From Anaeroplasma bactoclasticum (lineage in GTDB: Bacteria > Bacillota_I > Bacilli_A > Acholeplasmatales > Anaeroplasmataceae), in the NCBI RefSeq assembly GCF_003550015.1, contig NZ_QXEV01000011.1:1-52392 (forward strand): a stretch of DNA of 52,392 bases. The letters run 5' to 3'. The translations under genes were made by a program, and so were the position numbers. Numbering within the stretch: the stretch's first letter is position 1; the number at the start of each line of letters is the position of its first letter. The notes beneath the pieces were generated by a model. That model had not been told where the DNA came from. It made no database searches and saw nothing but the letters and a program-made list of their open reading frames with translations. This document shows, piece after piece, positions 23,372-31,833 of the stretch.

Positions 23372-24376
23372 ATGAGAAAACTAGTTAAATTTATGTTGCC
23401 TATTGCAACAAGTATTTTATCTTTGTCATTAGGGGCTTGTGCAAAGCAGGATTTATCACAAATTAATGAGGAACCTAATAACATAATCGCTGAAGCTATT
23501 AATGTAGAAGGATTTACTAAGCTTGAATCAATTCAAAAGGATGATTTTTTAAATGGTACTACATTTAAAAAGGAAGAGGATATAAAAAAGGAATACAAAT
23601 CCTTAACCACAACCACAAACTATTCATATCATGGAGCTAATCATCTAAATGAGGATTGTGTAAAGATATATAAGAAAGTAACTATTGATTTTAGCACATT
23701 TAATCTATCCTATTTTGAAAGCATGTGGATTGAAGGAGAGGAAAGAGGAGTAATCTCTATGGAAACAGCTAAGGTGGATAATAGTTATACTGTTCTATAT
23801 TCCATTAGCTATAATAGCTTTCCTATGGATAGCTTGGATTATCAACGTTATGGTGTAAAATCTAGAGCATTCTACCATTACGATTATTATCCAAAGAAGC
23901 AGGTAAGTGGAAAAACAAAGGGATATTTTTTATTGTCCTCTAATGAAGAATATATGAATACCCTACTTAGTGAAAGTATAGGAAATTGTATTTATGAGGA
24001 AAACTATTTTAATCTTTGTTATACTACTGGATATAAGAAGGATGATACCTATATTGTTCTTGCAATGAATAATCAAATAGGCTTAGAGTTTAATAATGGT
24101 ATAGTTACTAAAAAGATGGATTATGATAGAACAAGGCAAACATCCTTTGGATATTATGAGGCATATGTATTAAATGGTTCTAATCAATTAGATAGAGCCT
24201 TAGAAATGAGTGATGAATATAAGAAAATAGAAGGAATCAATCTAAATGATGAATATTTACCTTTAGCAAGGCCTGATTTTTCATTGCTTTATTACATTTC
24301 AAATAGCTTAAATAATGAGAATTACTATCCAAAAGAAGTATTAAATGATTTAACAATTGTAGATTGTGAGGAATAA
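23372..24376 (+). CDS. Surface lipoprotein of unknown function
   Basis: AAGGAGAG (23355-23362) favours ATG 23372 over the ATG two codons earlier. The 334-residue product begins with a lipoprotein signal (MRKLVKFMLPIATS, then SLSLGAC with lipobox Cys near residue 24), so it is anchored outside the membrane by a lipidated cysteine. The mature part is rich in Tyr, Asn and Ser, without a recognisable domain. No transporter genes adjoin it, so a solute-binding role is not suggested. Confidence 0.75.
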   Translation: MRKLVKFMLPIATSILSLSLGACAKQDLSQINEEPNNIIAEAINVEGFTKLESIQKDDFLNGTTFKKEEDIKKEYKSLTTTTNYSYHGANHLNEDCVKIYKKVTIDFSTFNLSYFESMWIEGEERGVISMETAKVDNSYTVLYSISYNSFPMDSLDYQRYGVKSRAFYHYDYYPKKQVSGKTKGYFLLSSNEEYMNTLLSESIGNCIYEENYFNLCYTTGYKKDDTYIVLAMNNQIGLEFNNGIVTKKMDYDRTRQTSFGYYEAYVLNGSNQLDRALEMSDEYKKIEGINLNDEYLPLARPDFSLLYYISNSLNNENYYPKEVLNDLTIVDCEE

Positions 24377-24382
24377 ATTCAT

Positions 24383-24407
24383 AAATCCTGGTTTTCCAGG
24401 ATTTTTT
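24383..24407 (+). terminator. Intrinsic terminator after the lipoprotein gene
   Basis: AAATCCTGG / CCAGGATTT with loop TTTT, then T's. Confidence 0.85.
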
Positions 24408-24411
24408 GCGT

Positions 24412-24436
24412 AAAAAAAGAGGTGAAAATCCACCTC
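24412..24436 (-). terminator. Intrinsic terminator of the trpS operon
   Basis: GAGGTG / CACCTC stem (24419-24424, 24431-24436); on the minus strand it is followed by seven U. Confidence 0.8.
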
Positions 24437-24440
24437 AAAA

Positions 24441-24758
24441 TTATTTAGTTTCAGCCTCATTTATAATTATGGATTTCGCTAAGGCTTTATAGCTTACTCC
24501 AAAGAATAATCCAAAGATAGATATAACCATGATTATAAAGGGAATAATAGAGAATAGAATAGTTTCATTATAGCTTCTTATTCCTATAATTAACAATATA
24601 ATAAATGCTATTAAGGATAATCCAATAAGAATAGAAGAAGATAAAAGAAGAATAAGTGCTTTTTTATGAAGCTTATTCTTTAATTCTTTAGCTTCCTTTT
24701 GGCTTTCTGGATTATCTAAATCAAAGTTTAGCTGTGTGATAATCTCTTCATAGTCCAT
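24441..24758 (-). CDS. Small two-helix membrane protein
   Basis: The 105-residue product has a charged N-terminal third (MDYEEIITQLNFDLDNPESQ, then KEAKELKNKLHKK) and two hydrophobic helices at about 33-58 and 67-90. Its ATG overlaps the trpS stop (TAATG), so it is translationally coupled to trpS and falls under the same T-box. No family is recognised. Linkage to trpS may be incidental. Confidence 0.7.
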   Translation of the reverse strand: MDYEEIITQLNFDLDNPESQKEAKELKNKLHKKALILLLSSSILIGLSLIAFIILLIIGIRSYNETILFSIIPFIIMVISIFGLFFGVSYKALAKSIIINEAETK

Positions 24759-25753
24759 TATCTTTTTCTACCTAGACCAACCTTGTTGTAAACCTTAGAA
24801 AGCTTTCTTTGAGCTAAATACTTAGCATAATCTCTACCACTATCTAATACACTATCAAGCATAGGAGAATCAATGATTTCATAATAACGCTTTTGAATTG
24901 GTTCAAGTTCAGCAACTACTGCGTTTGCAACATCCTCTTTGAATGTGGCATAATTAGAATCCTTATATTTCTCTACTAATTCTTCAATAGGTGTATTTGT
25001 ACAACAGGATAGAATAGTTAATAAATTCGAAATACCAGGCTTATTATCTGGGTCAAATTTAATAACTCCATCAGAATCTGTAACTGCAGATTTAATCTTT
25101 TTCTTAATTACAGGAATCTCATCTAATAAAGAAATGAATGCCTTTGGATTAGGATCAGACTTACTCATTTTCTTTTCTGGTTCTGTTAAAGACATAATCT
25201 TTGCGCCGGTTTGGGGAAAGAATGGCTCTGGAACGACAAATGTTTCTCCATATTTATTATTAAATCTTTCAGCTAGTGTTCTAGTTAATTCTAGGTGTTG
25301 CTTTTGGTCTTTTCCAACTGGAACGACATCAGCATCATATAGTAGGATATCTGCTGCCATTAAAGAAGGATAAGTAAGTAATCCTGCAGAAACACCTTGA
25401 ACCTGCTTTTCCTTTTTATCCTTAAATTGTGTCATACGCTCTAGCTCACCAATGTAGCTATTGCATTCTAATACCCATGCAAGTTCAGCGTGCTCAGCCA
25501 CTTCAGACTGAATAAAGATATGTACCTTCTCTGGGTTTAGTCCACAAGCTAAATAAATAGCTGCTAAAGAACGAATACTCTTTCTTAATGTTTGTTTTTC
25601 CTGTGGGACAGTAATTGCATGCATATCAGCAATAAAAACGATAAAATCGGTAAAATCCGGATGATCTTGTAATTTTACAAATTGTTTTACTGCACCAATG
25701 TAGTTTCCAAGTGTTATATTGCCACTTGGCTGAATTCCTGATAAAAATCTCAT
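24758..25753 (-). CDS. trpS: Tryptophanyl-tRNA synthetase
   Basis: The 331-residue class I synthetase shows SGIQPSGNITLGNYIGA (HIGH-equivalent region), IADMHAIT, the GxDQ-type loop PVGKDQKQHLELTR and KKMSKSDPN (KMSKS loop). It charges tRNA-Trp. AGGAGG lies upstream. Expression is controlled by the T-box leader at 25776-25944, whose specifier reads TGG. A small membrane protein gene is coupled downstream. Confidence 0.96.
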   Translation of the reverse strand: MRFLSGIQPSGNITLGNYIGAVKQFVKLQDHPDFTDFIVFIADMHAITVPQEKQTLRKSIRSLAAIYLACGLNPEKVHIFIQSEVAEHAELAWVLECNSYIGELERMTQFKDKKEKQVQGVSAGLLTYPSLMAADILLYDADVVPVGKDQKQHLELTRTLAERFNNKYGETFVVPEPFFPQTGAKIMSLTEPEKKMSKSDPNPKAFISLLDEIPVIKKKIKSAVTDSDGVIKFDPDNKPGISNLLTILSCCTNTPIEELVEKYKDSNYATFKEDVANAVVAELEPIQKRYYEIIDSPMLDSVLDSGRDYAKYLAQRKLSKVYNKVGLGRKR

Positions 25754-25775
25754 AAATAATAACCTCCTAATAAAA

Positions 25776-25944
25776 CAAAAAAAAGCGTCTTAAGAAAATT
25801 CTTAAGGACGCTTGTAAGCGCGGTGCCACCTTAATTCCGAATAAATCGGCTCTTTTTATTAAAACTAAAATCCAATTCTTCTAGTGAATACTCTAGCCTT
25901 TCACCAACGCTAGTCGCTAAATAGTTGATTCAAAAAGAATACTA
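25776..25944 (-). promoter_or_regulatory. Trp T-box riboswitch leader
   Basis: Read on the minus strand: a stem I region with GAATTGGATTTT, where TGG fits the Trp specifier; the T-box core AAGGTGGCACCGCG, which binds the uncharged tRNA 3' end; and a terminator (AAGCGTCCTTAAGAA pairing with TTCTTAAGACGCTT) with a U-tract, all before trpS. Uncharged tRNA-Trp would stabilise the antiterminator. The minus-strand -10 is TATAAT at 25955-25950, giving a start near 25943. Confidence 0.92.
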
Positions 25945-25955
25945 ATATAATTATA

Positions 25956-26316
25956 TAGGAAAGAAGAAGAAAAATCAATGAAATTAAGCAATATATTTTG
26001 TTGGACAAAAACAATATTTTTGTTTATTGAGCGATATACAAAGCATATATTTTTGTCTATTTATAAAATTATTTTCGGCAAAGCATAAAAAAAAGATTTC
26101 TCAACAAAATAAAATTTTAATAAACTGCAATTTTGCCGAATAAAATTGAAAAAACATCAAAATGTGGGATTTTTACTGTAAAAAAATGAGAAAATTAAAA
26201 AAATATTATTGCATTACATAAAAAAAAAGAATATAATAACAATAAATTTCAAACACTTCTAGCAAATTATTACTACAAGTTTTGGGAGAATAATATCAAA
26301 AAAGGAGATTTAATTT
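25956..26316. other. AT-rich intergenic region between the divergent trpS and opp operons
   Basis: No coding frame is evident. It holds the trpS -35 area, an ACAAAAA / TTTTTGT inverted repeat near 26005-26023, the long-range inverted repeat TTCGGCAAA / TTTGCCGAA (26074-26082 and 26132-26140), the oppA promoter and an unstructured A-rich 5' leader of about 70 nt ending in AAAAAAGGAG. Confidence 0.6.
26209..26237 (+). promoter_or_regulatory. oppA promoter
   Basis: TTGCAT (26209-26214), 17-base spacer made almost wholly of A, TATAAT (26232-26237). The A-tract spacer and the consensus -10 suggest strong expression. Confidence 0.75.
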
Positions 26317-28455
26317 ATGAAATTAAAAAAATTAACTTTTGCTGCTTTAGCAACAGTAACTACTGTAGTTGCATTAGCTTCTTGTGGTCAAAATAGTGCT
26401 TCATATGGTTCAATGGAAAAGCACTATAGTGGTTCCTTAAAGGCTGGTTACACTTCTTTAGCTAACACTAATGAAAATGGCAAATTAGATGCTGCTAATA
26501 GCACATACACTGTAGCTGGAAAGACAATTAAGACTTCTCCAGTATTAAAGACTGTTTATCAGACAGAAACTTCAAATGATCAGTTCAATTATTTAACAAA
26601 TCAGTGGCAACAGAACTCTGACCAGTATTGTAATATGGTTGATGGTTTAGTAGCTAATGATAAGTATGCAAACGTAGTTGGCGCTTTAGCATTAGGTTAC
26701 AAGACTGAAATTGCTGGTTCTAAGCAGGTTTGGACTTTCCAGTTAAAGGAAGGCGTTAAGTGGGTTGATAACAAGACTGGCGAAGAAAAGGGCGAAGTAA
26801 AGGCTGATGACTTCGTTGCTGCAATTGAGTATGTTTTAAATCCAATCAACAACTCTAAGACAGTTGGTATCGTATCAGGCGTAATTGATGGCGCTGAAGA
26901 TTACATTAAGTCTTTAACTAATGAAGATAAGACTGATGATAAGTCATTTGATACAGTTGGTGTTAAGGCAATTGATGATTATACAATTCAGTATACATTA
27001 TTTGAACCAACACCTTATTTCTTAACATGTTTAACATATTCTCCATTCTTACCAGTTTCAAGAGCATATCTTGAATCTCAGGGTACTGAATTTGGTAAGT
27101 CTGAGAATGATATCCTTGTAAATGGTGCATTTAGAATGACTAAGCATACTAAGGAGTCTGAAATTGTTTTAACAAAGAATGATATGTATTGGGATGCTGA
27201 GCATGTATATGTTGGTCAGGTTATTCAAAAGTTCGTGCCTTCAACTGCAACATCTGCTGATATTCGTAAGTGGTTCGAGTCTGGCGATATTGATTCATTC
27301 TCTCCAAATGCTAAGGATGAGCAGGGTTACAAGAAGTATGTATTAGGTGAAGATGGTAAGGGTTCTGTTAAGGCTCCAGCATCTGATGATTGTTGTGCAG
27401 TTCAGTCTGTTGCAGATAGAACATTCAACGGTTTCTTCAACTTTAACCGTCAAGCTTATGAGTACAAGGATAGCTCTAAGGCTAAGACTGATGCACAGAA
27501 GAATGCAACAAAGATTGCATTACAGAACGTTAACTTCCGTAAGGGTTTCTTATATGGATTAAATGTTCTTGAATACTTAAAGATTTATAATCCAAAGGCT
27601 CCAATCGAGTTCTTAGGACGTAGCTTTACTATTAGAGATTTATGTACAGCTGATGGTAAGGACTATGTAGATTACTTAAATGATGTATATAACAGAGAAC
27701 AAGGAACTACTGGTGTTGATTTAACAGGTATCAACAATGGTTCTGACCCTATCTTTGATAAGGCTAAGGCTGCAGCGTTCTTCCAGGCTGCTAAAGAGGA
27801 ATTAATTTCTTCTGGAAAATTAACTGCAAGTGATTTTCCAATTAAGGTTGATGTTGTTAGAACAGAAACAGTTGAAGATCAGCCATATGAAGATGCAACA
27901 TATGCTCCATTAAAGGAAGCTGCTGCTGGTGTTATGGATTTAGTCCTTCAGATTGCTGGTGATGACACAACATATGATGAGTGGGTTACTGAAGATGCAA
28001 ACTATGACTTCAATATGTTAACTGGTTGGGGTCCTGACTATGCTGACCCTAAGACATTCTTACATTGCTATGTTGAGGATGGCGATAGCGTTATGTATTT
28101 AGGTTTTGGTGATACATCTGATCCTGAAGTTGCTGCATTACAGACATCTATCTTAGGTGCTTATACTGAAAAGTTCAATGAGGGTGCTGCAATTACTGAT
28201 GCAACTAAGCTTGCTGAACGTTATCAGAAGTTTGCTGAAGCTGAATATAAGTTAATTTATGAAGATGCAATTATCATTCCATGGTTAACAAATACTGGTT
28301 GGAGAGCTAGCGTAACTAAGATTTTACCTTACCATGCTAAGAGAGCAAGCTATGGTTTATCTTCAACAAAGTTCAGTGATTGCATCGTATCTACTGAAGT
28401 TGTTACTAAGGAATTAAGAGAAGCTATTAAGGCTGATTATGATTCTAAGAAGTAA
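26317..28455 (+). CDS. oppA: Oligopeptide ABC transporter substrate-binding lipoprotein
   Basis: The 712-residue protein starts MKLKKLTFAALATVTTVVAL and has the lipobox ALASC, so it is a lipoprotein. The mature part is a family 5 solute-binding protein: EIAGSKQVWTFQLKEGVKWVD, ADDFVAAIEYVLNP, YTIQYTLFEPTPYFLTCL, then WGPDYADPKTFLHCY. It captures peptides outside the cell for OppBCDF. Codon choice differs from most neighbours: CAG is favoured for Gln, and AAC and TAC are common, as also in gap and adhE. That is usual for highly expressed genes. A hairpin lies between it and oppB. Confidence 0.93.
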   Translation: MKLKKLTFAALATVTTVVALASCGQNSASYGSMEKHYSGSLKAGYTSLANTNENGKLDAANSTYTVAGKTIKTSPVLKTVYQTETSNDQFNYLTNQWQQNSDQYCNMVDGLVANDKYANVVGALALGYKTEIAGSKQVWTFQLKEGVKWVDNKTGEEKGEVKADDFVAAIEYVLNPINNSKTVGIVSGVIDGAEDYIKSLTNEDKTDDKSFDTVGVKAIDDYTIQYTLFEPTPYFLTCLTYSPFLPVSRAYLESQGTEFGKSENDILVNGAFRMTKHTKESEIVLTKNDMYWDAEHVYVGQVIQKFVPSTATSADIRKWFESGDIDSFSPNAKDEQGYKKYVLGEDGKGSVKAPASDDCCAVQSVADRTFNGFFNFNRQAYEYKDSSKAKTDAQKNATKIALQNVNFRKGFLYGLNVLEYLKIYNPKAPIEFLGRSFTIRDLCTADGKDYVDYLNDVYNREQGTTGVDLTGINNGSDPIFDKAKAAAFFQAAKEELISSGKLTASDFPIKVDVVRTETVEDQPYEDATYAPLKEAAAGVMDLVLQIAGDDTTYDEWVTEDANYDFNMLTGWGPDYADPKTFLHCYVEDGDSVMYLGFGDTSDPEVAALQTSILGAYTEKFNEGAAITDATKLAERYQKFAEAEYKLIYEDAIIIPWLTNTGWRASVTKILPYHAKRASYGLSSTKFSDCIVSTEVVTKELREAIKADYDSKK

Positions 28456-28520
28456 TTAGAGTAGACTGTGTAGTAAAGAAGTAGTTAAAAATTAAAATTT
28501 AATTATTGATTATAAACAAA

Positions 28521-28556
28521 TAGGAGAAGCATGTTTTATGCTTCTCCTAATTTTGT
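28521..28556 (+). terminator. Attenuating terminator between oppA and oppB
   Basis: TAGGAGAAGCAT / ATGCTTCTCCTA, a 12-bp stem with loop GTTTT, followed by AATTTTGT. The weak U-tract should let some polymerase through, so oppA would be made in excess over the permease and ATPases. Confidence 0.75.
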
Positions 28557-28600
28557 CGTTTAAATAACATTTAGTATAAAGTAGAGAAAGGGGCATAGTT

Positions 28601-29737
28601 ATGGGAATGACTGCTCAAAGCGAAAAGAAAGAATCAAAATTTCTTGTTTTCCTTCGCGAAAAAATTATTGAGAATATGACTCTAAGATATGTGCTTAAAA
28701 GAATCGGTGCATCACTAATTACTTTGATTTTATTAGTTGCAATCGTTACAGCACTTATTCGAGCAATACCTGATACCAAACTATATAGTATGCAGGTTTA
28801 TAACAAGATTAAAGGCTCTTTAGGAGCTACAATTGCTGATAATTATATAAAAAAGGAATTATATAAGTATGGTAGATACACTATTGATGGTAGACCTGTA
28901 TCAGTAATTGAAAATATTTTTACTTATATTTATTATATTTTACCAATTTATAAGGAAGTGCCTTATGCTTTTGATTTAAATTATGAAAAGGCAATTAAGT
29001 CATGGAAAGGATTTATTTATTTAGGCCGTTCAATTTCTACAAATGAATTTGTTGCTGAAGACTTAATTCAATCTATGCCTATTTCCTTATATATTTCTTT
29101 AGTTTCAGTATTCTTTACATATTTATTTGCTTTCCCACTTGGCGTTTCAATGGCTAAAAAACCTGGTGGTATAGTTGATAAGATTGGTACTGTATTTATT
29201 GTATTAAACTATGCAATTCCTGCTTTAGTATTCTATTTGTTATTATGGAGTTTTGCTGGTGATAAAAATGGTCCTCTTGGATTCTTTAATTTTGGATATA
29301 GATTTGATGAGAATAATTTCTTCGGCTCATTGTTTATTCCAATTTTTGCTATTGTATTCTTAAGTATCCCTGGTGTTATTGTTTGGGTAAGAAGATTCAT
29401 GGTTGATGAATTAAATTCTGATTATGTAAAGTTCGCAAGATCTAAGGGTTTATCTGAAAATTCAATCATGTATACTCATGTATTAAGAAATGCATCTGTG
29501 CCACTAGTAAGAAATATTCCTGCAACATTACTTTCAGCAATGATTGGATCATACTTCGTTGAGAAGATTTGGAGTATTCCTGGTACAGGTAAAATGCTTA
29601 TTAATGCATTATATAGTACAGATGTTTCTGCAATTCAAGGTTTAACTTTCCTTTATAGTGCAATTTCAATGCTTGCATTCTTATTAGGAGACTTAGTTAC
29701 AGTTGCATTTGACCCAAGAATTAAATTACAAGGATAA
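28601..29737 (+). CDS. oppB: Oligopeptide ABC transporter permease OppB
   Basis: The 378-residue membrane protein starts at ATG 28601 (AAAGGGG upstream). A first helix follows a cytoplasmic head (YVLKRIGASLITLILLVAIV), then a large outer loop, then five helices. The EAA-type coupling motif is near ELNSDYVKFARSKGLSENSIMYTHVLRNASVP (two pieces: DYVKFARSKGL and HVLRNASVP). The C-terminal end has DLVTVAFDPRIKL, typical of OppB. It forms the translocation pore with OppC. Confidence 0.92.
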   Translation: MGMTAQSEKKESKFLVFLREKIIENMTLRYVLKRIGASLITLILLVAIVTALIRAIPDTKLYSMQVYNKIKGSLGATIADNYIKKELYKYGRYTIDGRPVSVIENIFTYIYYILPIYKEVPYAFDLNYEKAIKSWKGFIYLGRSISTNEFVAEDLIQSMPISLYISLVSVFFTYLFAFPLGVSMAKKPGGIVDKIGTVFIVLNYAIPALVFYLLLWSFAGDKNGPLGFFNFGYRFDENNFFGSLFIPIFAIVFLSIPGVIVWVRRFMVDELNSDYVKFARSKGLSENSIMYTHVLRNASVPLVRNIPATLLSAMIGSYFVEKIWSIPGTGKMLINALYSTDVSAIQGLTFLYSAISMLAFLLGDLVTVAFDPRIKLQG

Positions 29738-29748
29738 GAGGTGAAAGT

Positions 29749-30714
29749 ATGTCAGAAATTGCATTAAACAATGAATATGAATTAGATCATTCATTAGATG
29801 ATTTATTTGTGCCTGTCAAGATTGATGAAGAAGAATCAGAGCATTTATCTGCTGAACCTTATTCTTATTGGAAATCTGTATTCCGTGTATTTATTCATAA
29901 GCCAGCGGCTATTATTTCAATCATTACATTTATTATTTTAATTATTGGTATAGTAGTAATTCCTCAATTCGCAAGCGCAACTGATTTCGAGGGTGGAGTT
30001 GCTTTTGTAAATGCAGCACCTTCTGCAAATCATATTTGGGGTTGTGATTCAAAAGGTAGAGATTTATTCTTTATTACCTGGTCTGGAGCAGGAAGCTCAC
30101 TAGGACTTGCGTTAATTTCGTCTGCTATTGTAACTGTATTAGGTGTTATTTTTGGTTTGACATGGGGCTATTTGAAGAAAATCGATTGGTTCTTTGTTGA
30201 ATTATATAACTTAGTAGTAAATATTCCATCACTATTAGTATATATGTTATTATCTACAATATTCTCTCATTCCCTTCCATGGATTTCTCCTGAAGGAAGA
30301 TTGATTTTCTCGTTATGTATTACAGGTTGGTTAGGCCTTGCATATATGATTAGAAACCAGGTATTAATTATTGATAATAGAGAATACAATGTAGCATCTA
30401 AGACACTTGCGACACCTGCAAGTAGAATTATGTTTAAAAACTATTTGCCATTCATTTTAGGTATCATTATTACAGATTTCTCTTTAATCGTACCAGGAAT
30501 GATTTCAAGCGAAGTTTCTATGAGTTACTTTGGAGTTGGTCTTCCAAAGGATAGAATTGCAATCGGTGCTATTCTTGAACTTGGTACTAAGGAATTCCAG
30601 CAAAGACCATGGCAGGTTCTTGCACCAGGTTTATTAATGGCAATTATTATCTTTATTTTCTTCTTATTTGGTATGGCATTATCTGATGCACTTGATCCAA
30701 AGAAGCATCGTTAG
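29749..30714 (+). CDS. oppC: Oligopeptide ABC transporter permease OppC
   Basis: The 321-residue protein starts at ATG 29749 (GAGGTGA upstream), 11 bases after oppB. The acidic cytoplasmic N-terminus is longer than usual (about 45 residues), followed by the first helix and the OppC hallmark ANHIWGCDSKGRDLFFITWSG. Further helices come next, with the coupling region NREYNVASKTLATPASRIMF and the C-terminal LFGMALSDALDPKKHR. It pairs with OppB. Confidence 0.92.
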   Translation: MSEIALNNEYELDHSLDDLFVPVKIDEEESEHLSAEPYSYWKSVFRVFIHKPAAIISIITFIILIIGIVVIPQFASATDFEGGVAFVNAAPSANHIWGCDSKGRDLFFITWSGAGSSLGLALISSAIVTVLGVIFGLTWGYLKKIDWFFVELYNLVVNIPSLLVYMLLSTIFSHSLPWISPEGRLIFSLCITGWLGLAYMIRNQVLIIDNREYNVASKTLATPASRIMFKNYLPFILGIIITDFSLIVPGMISSEVSMSYFGVGLPKDRIAIGAILELGTKEFQQRPWQVLAPGLLMAIIIFIFFLFGMALSDALDPKKHR

Positions 30715-30723
30715 GAGACAATT

Positions 30724-31833
30724 ATGAAAGAAAAAATTGAAGTAAATTTAAATCCTATTGACAATGTAAAGCAAGGAGAAACAATTCTTTCCGTTAAGGA
30801 TTTAGTGGTAAGATTCTCTGTAAGAAATAAAATTCTTACTGCCATTCGTAAAGTATCCTTAGATATTTATAAAGGTGAGATTATTGCCATTGTTGGTGAA
30901 TCCGGTTCTGGTAAATCTGTATTTACAAAGTGCTTCACTGGTATGCTAGAAGAAAATGGTAGCATAGATTCAGAATCTCAAATTATGTATGCAGGTGTGG
31001 ATATATCTAAGTTCACAACAAATGAAGAATGGTTAAACATTCGTGGAAAAAGAATTTCAACTATTTTCCAGGACCCTATGACTTCTTTAAACCCATTAAG
31101 AAGAATTGGTTCTCAGATAGCAGAAGTAATTAGACTTCATAGAGGCTATTCTAAGGAAGAAGCAAAAGCAGAAGCTATTAAGCTTTTAAAACGTGTTGGT
31201 ATTAAGGATGCTGAACAAAGATATGATGATTATCCTTTTCAGTATTCTGGTGGTATGAGACAAAGAGTAGTTATTGCAATTGCTCTTGCATGTAATCCTG
31301 ATATCTTAATTTGTGATGAGCCAACTACAGCACTTGACGTTACAATTCAAGCACAAATTTTAAATCTAATTAAAGAATTAAAAGAAGAGTATGGCTTTAC
31401 AATTATATTTATCACTCATGACTTAGGTGTCGTTGCTGAAATTGCAGATAGAGTTGCCGTTATGTATGGTGGACAAATCATTGAATATGGTACAGCAAAG
31501 GAAATCTTCTATGACCCACAACATCCATATACATGGGCATTACTATCTTCATTACCACAGCTTGGTGAAAAGGGAGAAAAATTGTATTCTATTACAGGTA
31601 CTCCACCAAGCTTGTTTAACGAGATAAAGGGTGATGCTTTTGCACCAAGAAATCCATATGCTTTAGCAGTTGATTTTGTAAAAGAACCACCTTTATTTAA
31701 GGTAACAGATACGCATTATGCAAAAACTTGGTTATTAGATCCAAGAGCACCAAAAGTAGAGCGTCCACAGATTATTGCTGAAATTAGTGAACGTGTGGCA
31801 AAAATCTATTCAGGAGGTGATCATAATGAATAA
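30724..31833 (+). CDS. oppD: Oligopeptide ABC transporter ATPase OppD
   Basis: The 369-residue ATPase has Walker A GESGSGKS (about residue 59), Q-loop FQDPMTSLNP, signature YSGGMRQR, Walker B LICDEPTTALDVT and switch His ITHDLGVVAEI. The C-terminal oligopeptide-transporter extension (PYTWALLSSLPQL, TGTPPSL) is present. Where the Fe-S type OppD proteins have a Cys cluster this one shows none. It overlaps oppF by 8 bases (ATGAATAA), so the two are translationally coupled. Confidence 0.94.
   Translation: MKEKIEVNLNPIDNVKQGETILSVKDLVVRFSVRNKILTAIRKVSLDIYKGEIIAIVGESGSGKSVFTKCFTGMLEENGSIDSESQIMYAGVDISKFTTNEEWLNIRGKRISTIFQDPMTSLNPLRRIGSQIAEVIRLHRGYSKEEAKAEAIKLLKRVGIKDAEQRYDDYPFQYSGGMRQRVVIAIALACNPDILICDEPTTALDVTIQAQILNLIKELKEEYGFTIIFITHDLGVVAEIADRVAVMYGGQIIEYGTAKEIFYDPQHPYTWALLSSLPQLGEKGEKLYSITGTPPSLFNEIKGDAFAPRNPYALAVDFVKEPPLFKVTDTHYAKTWLLDPRAPKVERPQIIAEISERVAKIYSGGDHNE

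Noticed and set aside
26050-26150. CodY box upstream of oppA
   Set aside because: The closest match to AATTTTCWGAAAATT has about five mismatches; the inverted repeat there is a different sequence.
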